Source of the DNA: a bacterium
Lineage (GTDB): Bacteria; Joyebacterota; Joyebacteria; Joyebacterales; Joyebacteraceae
Direction: 5' to 3'
NCBI GenBank assembly: GCA_025782395.1
Contig: JALGZD010000131.1
Coordinates: 16,881 to 80,880 of the forward strand
DNA: 64,000 nt
Part shown: positions 41,427-48,680 of the stretch, one piece after another
Layout of the letters: every line of letters begins with the position of its first letter
Numbering within the stretch: position 1 is the first letter of the stretch
Made by a program: the position numbers and the translations under genes
The notes under the pieces: generated by a model
The model's input: only the letters and a program-made list of their open reading frames with translations
Told to the model about the DNA's origin: nothing
The model's database searches: none

Positions 41427-41443
41427 GGCTGATCCTCCCGTAC

Positions 41444-41830
41444 CTAGGCGAGTATCTCGTTGATCTTCTTCAGCAGTTCCTCAGGACTGGATGCCTTGTC
41501 CAGGAAAGCGTCAGCGTGCATGAGATCGCGTTCCTCGTCGTTCTTCGGTCTGAAGTCCATCCCGGTCTCTTCCCCGATCGCCGTCATGAGAATGATCGGG
41601 AGTTCCGGGTGCTTCTCCTTGATGGTCTTGCTGACGTTGAAACCGGAGTCGAAATGCTCCATCATCACGTCGAGCACAACGATATCGGGAGATATCCTCT
41701 CGAGCGCCTCCAGCCCCTCGGCCGCGCTGTAGGCTGCCGAGATCTCCATACCTTTGTTCTTCAGGAAGAGGGAGTAAAGTTTCACAAATGCCATGTCGTC
41801 GTCGATAATCAGGACGTGTTTCCCAGCCAC
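41444..41830 (-). CDS. CheY-like receiver protein, paralogue of the 41028 gene
   Basis: The 128-residue receiver reads LIIDDDMAFVKLYSLFLK, then the acceptor in IVVLDVMMEHFDSGFNVSK, the switch MTAIGEETG and the Lys in AFLDKASSPEEL. The DSGF motif and the long loop (MDFRPKNDEERDLMHADAFL) are shared with the paralogue 18 nt downstream. It starts 10 nt after the upstream zinc-ribbon gene and overlaps no gene, in a compact operon order. The two receivers could distinguish phosphorylation by the REC-kinase and the Cache kinase at the ends of the operon. No output domain is present. Confidence 0.88.
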   Translation of the reverse strand: MAGKHVLIIDDDMAFVKLYSLFLKNKGMEISAAYSAAEGLEALERISPDIVVLDVMMEHFDSGFNVSKTIKEKHPELPIILMTAIGEETGMDFRPKNDEERDLMHADAFLDKASSPEELLKKINEILA

Positions 41831-41839
41831 CGGACCCTC

Positions 41840-42127
41840 CTACTCGTGCTCCATGATCTTCTCGAGTATCTTCCTCAACATGTATTCATTCTCAACAGGC
41901 TGGATCGTTGTCGTGACTCGCTCGCCGTTCCTGTAGTAGTAGTACTGGATCGTGGTCCCACACTTCACATGGCATGTAAAGAGCTGCTTGAACACGGCCT
42001 CCGCGTCCGAGAGATCCAGCGCTCCACCTTCGAAATACGGGCACATCGCATACTCTCCGGGAGATATCATCTTCTGACACTCCGGACAGAAGACCTGCAC
42101 ATGCTTGAACCTTTCGCCTTCCGTCAT
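41840..42127 (-). CDS. Small zinc-ribbon protein of unknown function
   Basis: The 95-residue product starts at ATG 42127 with AGGAGGAGACAC upstream; longer starts lack a ribosome site. A CPECQKM knuckle near residue 13 and a second pair (MCPYFEGG, CHVKCGTT) suggest one or two zinc sites. The sequence between reads LDLSDAEAVFKQLFTCHVKC, and the C-terminal third is helical (NEYMLRKILEKIMEHE). I recognise no family name. It lies between the REC-histidine kinase gene and two CheY-like genes, so it is probably part of the same signalling system, perhaps as a redox- or metal-sensing adaptor (inference). Confidence 0.6.
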   Translation of the reverse strand: MTEGERFKHVQVFCPECQKMISPGEYAMCPYFEGGALDLSDAEAVFKQLFTCHVKCGTTIQYYYYRNGERVTTTIQPVENEYMLRKILEKIMEHE

Positions 42128-42143
42128 ATCAGTGTCTCCTCCT

Positions 42144-43268
42144 CTAGTTCTCTTCCTCTCCGGTGTGCAGCTCACACACGAGCGGGAGGAAAACGCTGAA
42201 CTTGGTTCCCTCGTCGACCTTGGATTCTACCTCAACCGTACCGTGATGCCCTTCCAGAATCTTCTTGACGATCGAGAGTCCCAGACCGGTTCCGGGAATC
42301 GAGGCCATCTTCGAGTTCTTCACGCGGAAGAAGTCCTCGAAGATGAAAGGGATCTCGTGCTCCGGGATGCCCATTCCGGTGTCGATGATGTCGATTTGAA
42401 GCCTGCCGTCCGCGACCTCACCTCTCACCGTAACGGTTCCGCCCTTTCTGTTGTACTTGATAGCATTTGACATGATGTTCTTGAGCACGACTTCGAGCGA
42501 TTCCGCATGCGCGCAGAGGGGACAGGGCTCACTCGGGCACGCGAGGATGAGCCGGACGTCCTTGCTCTCGGCGTACGACGTGAGGTCCCCGGTGGCTTTC
42601 TCGAGGATCGGTCGGGCGTCCGCGTCTACCATACCCCCGGCGATGTCGCCCGCGTTGATGCGTGCCAGCTTCAGCCAGTCGGCAATCAGCTGCAGAAGAC
42701 CGGTAAGAGTGCTATGTGCTCCTTCGAGCATCTCGCTGGCCGTCTCATCCACCTTGCCCATCTTGCCGCCCACGATGAGATCGAGGTACTGCTTGACCAA
42801 CAGGAGCGGTGAGCGGAGCTCGTGCGCGACGATCGTGATGAAGTACTGCTGCATCCGCTCCTTCTCTTCGCGGAGCGAGACCGTCTCCGCGAGCAGGCGA
42901 TGCTGCTCAAGCCCGCGGACTACTTTCAGTCGGAGTTCCTCCGGCGTGAACGGTTTTGGAAGGAAATCGAACGCGCCGTGCTTCATTGCGTCGACGGCGG
43001 ACTCGATCGTCGCGTATCCGGTGATGACGATACAAACGGTTTGCGGGTGGGTCTTGCGTATTTGAGTGAGCACCTCGAGCCCATCGATGCCGGGCATCAT
43101 CAGATCGAGGAGAACAAGGTGCGGCTCTATCTGATGGGCGATATGCAGCCCCTCAATACCATCGGTGGCGGTGTGGCAGTCGTACCCCGCCTTGCTGAGC
43201 ACCTGCTTGCAGGAGTCCCGGATCGGCTCCTCATCGTCAACGACGAGGATGGTCTTGGAATCGCTCAT
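42144..43268 (-). CDS. Receiver-histidine kinase (REC-HisKA-HATPase), first gene of the operon
   Basis: The 374-residue cytosolic protein starts at ATG 43268 (GGGAGG upstream). Residues about 5-120 are a receiver (ILVVDDEEPIRDSCKQ, acceptor in LVLLDLMMPGIDGLEV, Lys in FLPKPFTPEEL). A short linker leads to HisKA (VAHELRSPLLLVKQYLDL, His near 149) and HATPase (NAIKYNRKGGTV, DTGMGIPEHEIPFIFEDF, TGLGLSIVKKIL). A receiver at the N-terminus makes the kinase a phospho-input kinase, switched by another kinase. No transmembrane segment is present. It is the first gene of the minus-strand operon, under a promoter at 43365-43336 that diverges from the hydrogenase promoter. Confidence 0.92.
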   Translation of the reverse strand: MSDSKTILVVDDEEPIRDSCKQVLSKAGYDCHTATDGIEGLHIAHQIEPHLVLLDLMMPGIDGLEVLTQIRKTHPQTVCIVITGYATIESAVDAMKHGAFDFLPKPFTPEELRLKVVRGLEQHRLLAETVSLREEKERMQQYFITIVAHELRSPLLLVKQYLDLIVGGKMGKVDETASEMLEGAHSTLTGLLQLIADWLKLARINAGDIAGGMVDADARPILEKATGDLTSYAESKDVRLILACPSEPCPLCAHAESLEVVLKNIMSNAIKYNRKGGTVTVRGEVADGRLQIDIIDTGMGIPEHEIPFIFEDFFRVKNSKMASIPGTGLGLSIVKKILEGHHGTVEVESKVDEGTKFSVFLPLVCELHTGEEEN

Positions 43269-43335
43269 GCATCCTCCCAATGGTCGTTGTCCAGGAGGCA
43301 GACAAGGCTGACCTTGAATGGAAGCCAGATACCGA

Positions 43336-43365
43336 ATCATACACCATTCAGGCCATCTGCTTCAA
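43336..43365 (-). promoter_or_regulatory. Promoter of the signalling/Nfn operon
   Basis: On the minus strand, TTGAAG (43365-43360), 18 nt, TATGAT (43341-43336). The leader is about 60 nt. Confidence 0.5.
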
Positions 43366-43478
43366 GCTGCAAGCGAGCGACGGACCTGACCGGTACTCAC
43401 CGTCCTCCGGCCCGAGGTTGGGGGTGGAGCTTCCCCGTTTCCGGTGAGCGCGGTCGCGACTTGTGGAGCCGCTTTGCC

Positions 43479-43508
43479 TTGTTCCGCTGCCCCGCGTGGT
43501 GATAAACT
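43479..43508 (+). promoter_or_regulatory. Candidate promoter of the hydrogenase operon
   Basis: TTGTTC (43479-43484), 18 nt, TAAACT (43503-43508). The match is weaker than elsewhere. The 363-base divergent gap 43269-43631 otherwise holds only the opposing promoter and a long hydrogenase leader. Confidence 0.35.
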
Positions 43509-43631
43509 CAAAGCTCGGTCTTGATCGGGTGTGTTCCACGCATCGGTATCGGTAGGATTGGGAACCCTCTTGTTCATCAAGAGCAGAGAACCGGCCGTTC
43601 ACCTTGAACCGGCTGGAGCGGAGGGCATCAA

Positions 43632-44621
43632 GTGGCAAAGCCGAAGGTAGCTTTCTACTGGAACGCATCGTGCGGTGGCTGCGAGGAGGCCGTGATCGAC
43701 CTTGCCGAGGATATTCTCAAGGTTGTCGATGCAGTAGATATCGTTCTCTGGCCCGTTGCCATGGACTTCAAGAAGAAGGACATTCTGGCTCTTGAGGATG
43801 GAGAGCTTGCTGTTGCCTTTCTGAACGGCGCCGTCAGGACGTCGGAGCAGGAAGAGTGGTCCCGGCTTCTCAGAAAGAAGGCCGGACTGATCGTCGCGTT
43901 CGGCGCGTGCGCGGGTCTTGGCGGTATTCCCGGGCTTGCGAACTTCTTCGACCGTGATTCGATCGTTGACTGGGTCTACAGAAAGCAGTGGGGAGTCGAT
44001 AATCCGGAGGGCACTGAACCTCAGACTGCGACGAAGGTGCCCGAGGGAGAGCTCGAGCTTCCGACGCTCTACGACACTGTCTACCCGCTGGATCAGATCA
44101 TCGATGTTGACTACTATCTTCCGGGATGCGCACCGCCTCCGGACCTCATCATGGACGCCGTGACGGCGATTCTCTCCGGTGACCCACCTCCGAAGGGCTC
44201 GGTGCTCGCGCCGTCGAAGTCGCTCTGTGACGAGTGCGCGAGGAACGACAGCAAGCCGGACAAGATCACGGATCTTAAGCGTCCGCACGAGGTGATCGCC
44301 GATCCTGAGAAGTGCTTTCTCGCGGAAGGCATCATCTGCATGGGTCCGGCGACGCGGGCCGGCTGCGGCGAACGCTGCATCAACGCGAACATGCCGTGCC
44401 GCGGCTGCTTCGGACCGACCGAGGAGGTCGGGGACCAGGGGGCCAAATTCCTTTCAGCACTCGGGTCGATCATAGATACCAAAGATCCTGATGAAATGGA
44501 GCGGATAACCGAGTCGCTTCCCGACCCGGCCGGCCTCTTCTACATGTACAGTCTGGCCGGCTCGCTTCTTAGGAGAAAGAAACTTGACAGCGAGGAGGGA
44601 TCGCGAGGCTGTGCTGTCTGA
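43632..44621 (+). CDS. [NiFe] hydrogenase small subunit (group 3-like, MvhG/HydD type)
   Basis: The 329-residue protein starts at GTG 43632 after GGAGCGGAGGG. It has no signal peptide, so it is cytosolic. The proximal-cluster cysteines lie in NASCGGCEEAV (near residue 14), GACAGLGGIPG (near 98) and LPGCAPPPD (near 165). A C-terminal Cys block (CDECARNDS, ATRAGCGERC, NMPCRGCFGP) matches the additional 4Fe-4S clusters of group 3 hydrogenases. These pass electrons to a diaphorase. No separate diaphorase gene adjoins; the divergent fused Nfn protein is the obvious candidate, by inference. The gene is followed after 28 nt by the large-subunit gene. Confidence 0.9.
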   Translation: MAKPKVAFYWNASCGGCEEAVIDLAEDILKVVDAVDIVLWPVAMDFKKKDILALEDGELAVAFLNGAVRTSEQEEWSRLLRKKAGLIVAFGACAGLGGIPGLANFFDRDSIVDWVYRKQWGVDNPEGTEPQTATKVPEGELELPTLYDTVYPLDQIIDVDYYLPGCAPPPDLIMDAVTAILSGDPPPKGSVLAPSKSLCDECARNDSKPDKITDLKRPHEVIADPEKCFLAEGIICMGPATRAGCGERCINANMPCRGCFGPTEEVGDQGAKFLSALGSIIDTKDPDEMERITESLPDPAGLFYMYSLAGSLLRRKKLDSEEGSRGCAV

Positions 44622-44649
44622 ACAGCCCGATACGCAGCACGGGGGCATC

Positions 44650-45944
44650 ATGAAGAGAAGAGTAACGATCGATCCGATCACACGTCTTGAGGGGCACGGG
44701 AAGATCGAGATCTTTCTGGATGAGAACGGTGACGTCGAGAACGCGTATTTCCAGGTTCCCGAGCTTCGCGGTTTTGAGAAGTTCTCCGAGGGGCGGATGT
44801 GTGAGGAGATGCCCCGGATCACGCCCAAGATCTGCGGTGTCTGCCCGATGGCCCACCACATGGCGGCCACGAAGACGCTGGACGATCTGTACAAGGTCGA
44901 GCCGACATACACCGCCCGCCTGATCCGTGAACTCACGTACAACGCGTTCATGTTCGAAGATCACGCCCTCCATTTCTACTTCCTGGGCGGCCCCGACTTC
45001 GTCGTGGGCCCTGACGCACCAGCGGCCGAGCGGAATATCCTCGGCGTGATCGCCAAGGTCGGTGTCGAGATCGGCGGCCAGGTGATCGACATCAGGAAAC
45101 GCGTGAGGAACATCATTGCGACCTTGGGGGGTCGCGTGATCCATCCCGTGAGTGGTCTTCCCGGTGGCGTCTCCCGAGGGCTCACGAAAGAGAACTACGA
45201 TGAATTCGTGAAGACGACGGCGGACGCGGTAGAGTTTGTGAAGTTCAAGGCCCGGGACTACCTGAAGCACATATCGGAGCGCGTGGAGCCGTGGAGCTAC
45301 ATCAAGTTCCCGTTCCTCAAGAAGATAGGCTGGAAGGGGTCCGTCGATGGTGCGGACAGTGGCATCTACCGTGTCGCGCCTCTCGCTCGCCTGAATGCGT
45401 CGGAACGCATGCGGACTCCGGAGGCACAGGTGGCTCGCGAGGCCATGTTTGAGACACTGGGTTGGCCCGCACACAACACGCTCGCCTTCCATTGGGCTCG
45501 CCTTGTGGAAATCCTCCAGGCTGCGGAGCGCATGGTCGAGATCATGGCCGATCCGGAGATCATGGGCGACGACCTGAGGAACCTTCCGACGGAGACCCCG
45601 ACCGAAGGTGTGGGAGTTGTCGAGGCGCCCCGCGGGACCCTGTTCCACCACTACAAGACCGACGAGCGCGGCGTCATTACACAGGCGAAGCTGACGGTAG
45701 CGACGGTTCACAACGCCGCTCCGATCTGCATGTCTGTGGAGCGCGCTGCCCGCGGTCTCATCAAGGGTGGAGTGGTGAACGACGGACTTCTCAACATGGT
45801 GGAGATGGCCTTCAGGGCATACGATCCATGCTTCGCTTCGGTTGCGCGACGCACTCACTTCCGGGCCGGATGCCGCTCGAGGTCCTCGTGAACGACAAGG
45901 ACGGCAACGTCGTGAAGAGGCTCTCGCAGTTCATCCGTGAATAG
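44650..45944 (+). pseudogene. [NiFe] hydrogenase large subunit, frameshifted at the C-terminal active-site motif
   Basis: The frame from ATG 44650 (GGGGG upstream) encodes a group 3 large subunit: RVTIDPITRLEGHG at the start and ICGVCPMAHH (the first Cys pair that ligates Ni-Fe) near residue 62. At 45831-45840 the sequence is CTTCG CTTCG. Read as found, it gives YDPCFASVARRTHFRAGC and ends at 45891. Removing one CTTCG restores DPCFGCATHSLPGRMPLEVL and NDKDGNVVKRLSQFIRE, ending at 45944, the expected C-terminus with the second nickel-binding Cys pair and the maturation-protease site. Without it no active enzyme can form. The alternatives are an assembly or read error, a recent inactivation or a reversible slippage state. 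Confidence 0.85.
45831..45840 (+). repeat. 5-bp tandem duplication CTTCG x2 causing the hydrogenase frameshift
   Basis: CTTCG at 45831-45835 is immediately repeated at 45836-45840. One copy is expected from conserved family sequence. Confidence 0.8.
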
Positions 45945-45957
45945 TCGGAGCGCCTGA

Positions 45958-46014
45958 TACACCACACCCGCACTCCGGCGTTGCTCGTGCGCGGCGCCGG
46001 GGTGTTTCTCTGAT
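45958..46014 (+). terminator. Weak inverted repeat, possible terminator after the hydrogenase large subunit
   Basis: ACACCACACCCGCACTCCGGCG can pair imperfectly with CGCCGGGGTGT, followed by TTTCTCT. Confidence 0.35.
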
Positions 46015-46033
46015 CTCCGAGGGAACCGGAGCT

Positions 46034-46492
46034 ATGAAGACACTCATACTTGGACTGGGCAGCTCGATTCTCTCCGACGATTCGATCGGGCTCTTCGTGG
46101 CGAGGGCTCTGGTCAGTCGTCTCGGGGACCGAGACGATGTGGACGTGGCGGAGAACGAGGAGGGAGGTTTTTCCCTGCTCGAAGAATCCCTGGGATACGA
46201 TCGGCTCGTCGTCATAGACTCGATAATGATCGGGGACAATCTCGGCACGATGACCCGGTTCGAACTCAAGGAGCTCGCGTGGACTATTCATGCATGCTCG
46301 CCACACGGCATGAACCTGGCCACGGTCATGGAGTTCGGGCGCAGACAGGGGCTCGACGTTCCCCAGGAGACGGTCATCTACGCCATCGAGGTGAGGGACG
46401 TGCTGACCTTCGGCGAGCGGCCGTGCCCGGAGCTTGAATTGAAGGTAGATGATTTCGCAGAGACGATAGCGAGCGAGATCTTCCCCGACTAG
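46034..46492 (+). CDS. [NiFe] hydrogenase maturation endopeptidase (HyaD/HycI family)
   Basis: The 152-residue protein begins LILGLGSSILSDDSIGLFVA, the nickel-sensing start motif (conserved G-N/S-x-L-x-x-D-D), followed by a Glu-containing segment near residue 40 and DRLVVIDSIMIG near residue 60. The family cleaves the C-terminal extension of the large subunit once nickel is inserted at the DPCxxC motif. That motif is disrupted in the upstream gene here, so the protease has no proper substrate unless the frameshift is not real. It lies about 90 nt after the end of the intact reading of the large subunit gene. Confidence 0.88.
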   Translation: MKTLILGLGSSILSDDSIGLFVARALVSRLGDRDDVDVAENEEGGFSLLEESLGYDRLVVIDSIMIGDNLGTMTRFELKELAWTIHACSPHGMNLATVMEFGRRQGLDVPQETVIYAIEVRDVLTFGERPCPELELKVDDFAETIASEIFPD

Positions 46493-46505
46493 GCGCAGGT
46501 CAGCT

Positions 46506-47369
46506 ATGAGCGAAGAACTCTACAGTCTTCCCCTCTACTACGACATCGCATTCACTTGGGACTTGAGTCCCGAGCTGGACTTCTTCGAGCGGCTCTACGA
46601 GAGACACGTGCCGTTCGACGTTCAGAGAATACTTGAGCCGGCGTGCGGGACCGGTCGCTTCCTGCGGGTGTTCCCGACGCGTGGGTATGTGATTACGGGC
46701 TACGACAGAAGCCCCGACATGCTGGCGTTCGCCTGCGAGAGAATCGCAGAAGCCGGCCTCGGGGAGATGGCGGAAGCGGTTCGGGGAGAGATGACGGGCG
46801 CAAGGTATGATCGCGAGTTCGATATGGCCTTGAATTCGATCAACAGCCTGGGCTACCTTCTGACCGACGAAGAGATCGTCTCGCACTTCAGGCTGACCGG
46901 GGAGGCACTGAGGCGGGGAGGCATCTACGTCGTCCACATCGCTTGCGCCCTTGACTGTGAGCCGGATCCTGCGGGCGACACGTGGACGATGGAACGCGAT
47001 GGCATCTCCGTGACGACGACGTGGGGTGTCGTGCGCGAGGACAGGGATACGCGCCTGAGCCACCAACTCTGCCGGATGGAGATATGCGACCACGGGCGGG
47101 CGGTGACTCTGGTCGAGCCGCATGTGCTGAGGCTGTGGTTCTACGAGGAGTTCCGCGATCTCGTGGCCCGGTCGGGCACGCTTGAGCTAAAGGCCATCTA
47201 CTCGGAGAAGTTCGACGAGATCCCCCTGGATTCACATATCACGGGCGAGATGGGGAACCTCTACTACGTACTCAAGGCTATCCAGCATTCTGACGACCGC
47301 CTGAGTGAGGATTCCGCACCCGGGCGGCAACAGACCAGGACGGATGGAGATTGGGGAGGACGGACATGA
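46506..47369 (+). CDS. Class I SAM-dependent methyltransferase
   Basis: The 287-residue protein starts MSEELYSLPLYYDIAFTWDL 13 nt after the maturation protease. Motif I is ILEPACGTGRFLRVFP (near residue 45), followed by the acidic residue in TGYDRSPDML (motif II) and FDMALNSINSLGYLL (near residue 105, motif IV). The pattern is typical of the Methyltransf_25/UbiE-like Rossmann fold that methylates small metabolites; the substrate is unknown. The gene overlaps the next by 4 nt (ATGA), so the pair is translationally coupled. The link to hydrogenase biology is not evident. Confidence 0.83.
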   Translation: MSEELYSLPLYYDIAFTWDLSPELDFFERLYERHVPFDVQRILEPACGTGRFLRVFPTRGYVITGYDRSPDMLAFACERIAEAGLGEMAEAVRGEMTGARYDREFDMALNSINSLGYLLTDEEIVSHFRLTGEALRRGGIYVVHIACALDCEPDPAGDTWTMERDGISVTTTWGVVREDRDTRLSHQLCRMEICDHGRAVTLVEPHVLRLWFYEEFRDLVARSGTLELKAIYSEKFDEIPLDSHITGEMGNLYYVLKAIQHSDDRLSEDSAPGRQQTRTDGDWGGRT

Positions 47370-48592
47370 AGCGTGACGTGGACAGACTGATGAAAGAGCG
47401 TGGGATCGATGTCGCAATCATCGAGGGAGAGGTCAAGGGCAACGCGACCCTGTTCTACATGATTAACGGCGCGAAGCTCTCTCACGCCACCCTCATCAAG
47501 AAGTGCTGTGAGGAGCCGGTCCTTCTCTGTGGAACGATGGAGCGGGAGGAAGCCGAGGAGAGCGGGCTCAGAGTCGTCGATACATCGAAGTACGACTTCA
47601 TGAAGATCCTCAAGGGGGTCGACGGTGACCGACTGAAGGCATCGGTCGAGTACTACCGGATCCTCTTCGATGAATTCGGCGTATCCGGGAACGTGGCCTT
47701 CTATGGCAAGGGCGACATCGGGGCCAACCTTGTGCGCTTGAGGACCCTCGACGAGGCTCTCCCGAACGTCAACGTGATGGGTGAGTACAGTGACAACATC
47801 TTCATCACGGCCCGAGCCACCAAGGAACCGTACGAGAGCGACAGAATCCGCGAAGTCGGCAGGCTGACGTGCGAGACCGTTCAGCACATCGTCGACTTCT
47901 GGAAATCGCACCGGCTTGATGGTGACACCCTGATGAAGTCGAACGGCACGCCGCTCACCGTCGGTGACTGCAAGACCGAGATACGAACCGCGCTGGCTGC
48001 GAGATCACTCGTGGAAGAGGTCGACACCATCTTCGCGATCGGCAGAGACGCCGGCATACCCCACAGCAGGGGCAACGACACGGATGCGATCGCGACGGGC
48101 AAGACGATCGTCTTCGATATCTTCCCGCAGGAGCAGGGTGCGGGCTACTTCTTCGACATGACGCGGACGTTTGTACTGGGGAAGGCCCCTTCTGAGATCC
48201 TCGACGCCTACGCTCAGCTTTCAGAGATCCACGAGCTGGTCCTCGGCGCCCTCAAGATCGGTGAGCGCGCGGGTCTGTACCAGGGAATGGTGTGCGACTT
48301 CTTCGAGAAGCACGGACACGAGACACCGAAGACCAATCCGCAGGTAAGAAACGGCTACGTGCACAGTCTAGGTCATGGAGTCGGACTCAACGTTCACGAG
48401 AACCCGCGCCTGTCGGATGCGCCCGGGATGGTGGACGTGCTCGAGCCGGGGCACGTCTTCACGGTCGAGCCGGGTCTCTACTACCCCGACAAGGGGTGGG
48501 GGATGCGGATAGAGGATGTGGTATACGTGCACGAGGACGGCACGATGGAGAATCTGACGAAGTTCCCGAAGGAACTCGTCGTCGAACTCTAG
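47366..48592 (+). CDS. M24 family peptidase (Xaa-Pro aminopeptidase-like)
   Basis: The 408-residue product starts at ATG 47366, overlapping the methyltransferase stop, with GGGGAGGAC upstream. The N-terminal creatinase-like domain (residues 1-150) is followed by the M24 pita-bread fold. Metal ligands can be placed in VFDIFPQ (Asp near 250), FFDMTRTFV (Asp near 263), HSLGHGVGLN (His near 336), FTVEPGLYYP (Glu near 367) and RIEDVVYV (Glu near 383). It is probably a cytosolic aminopeptidase P or prolidase that releases N-terminal residues before proline; the substrate is not known. It is followed after 88 nt by a GlcD-type flavoprotein. Confidence 0.9.
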   Translation: MKRDVDRLMKERGIDVAIIEGEVKGNATLFYMINGAKLSHATLIKKCCEEPVLLCGTMEREEAEESGLRVVDTSKYDFMKILKGVDGDRLKASVEYYRILFDEFGVSGNVAFYGKGDIGANLVRLRTLDEALPNVNVMGEYSDNIFITARATKEPYESDRIREVGRLTCETVQHIVDFWKSHRLDGDTLMKSNGTPLTVGDCKTEIRTALAARSLVEEVDTIFAIGRDAGIPHSRGNDTDAIATGKTIVFDIFPQEQGAGYFFDMTRTFVLGKAPSEILDAYAQLSEIHELVLGALKIGERAGLYQGMVCDFFEKHGHETPKTNPQVRNGYVHSLGHGVGLNVHENPRLSDAPGMVDVLEPGHVFTVEPGLYYPDKGWGMRIEDVVYVHEDGTMENLTKFPKELVVEL

Positions 48593-48680
48593 GAGCGCCG
48601 GTGGACTGCACGCAGCTGTCTGCCGGGGAACGTGAAGTCCCCGCTGACGCGTTGCGGTACGGCAAGGAGCGAGAGACAGA

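Noticed and set aside
45831..45891. Programmed ribosomal frameshift in the hydrogenase large subunit
   Set aside because: There is no slippery heptamer or obvious stimulatory structure. The duplicated CTTCG unit explains the frame change more simply.
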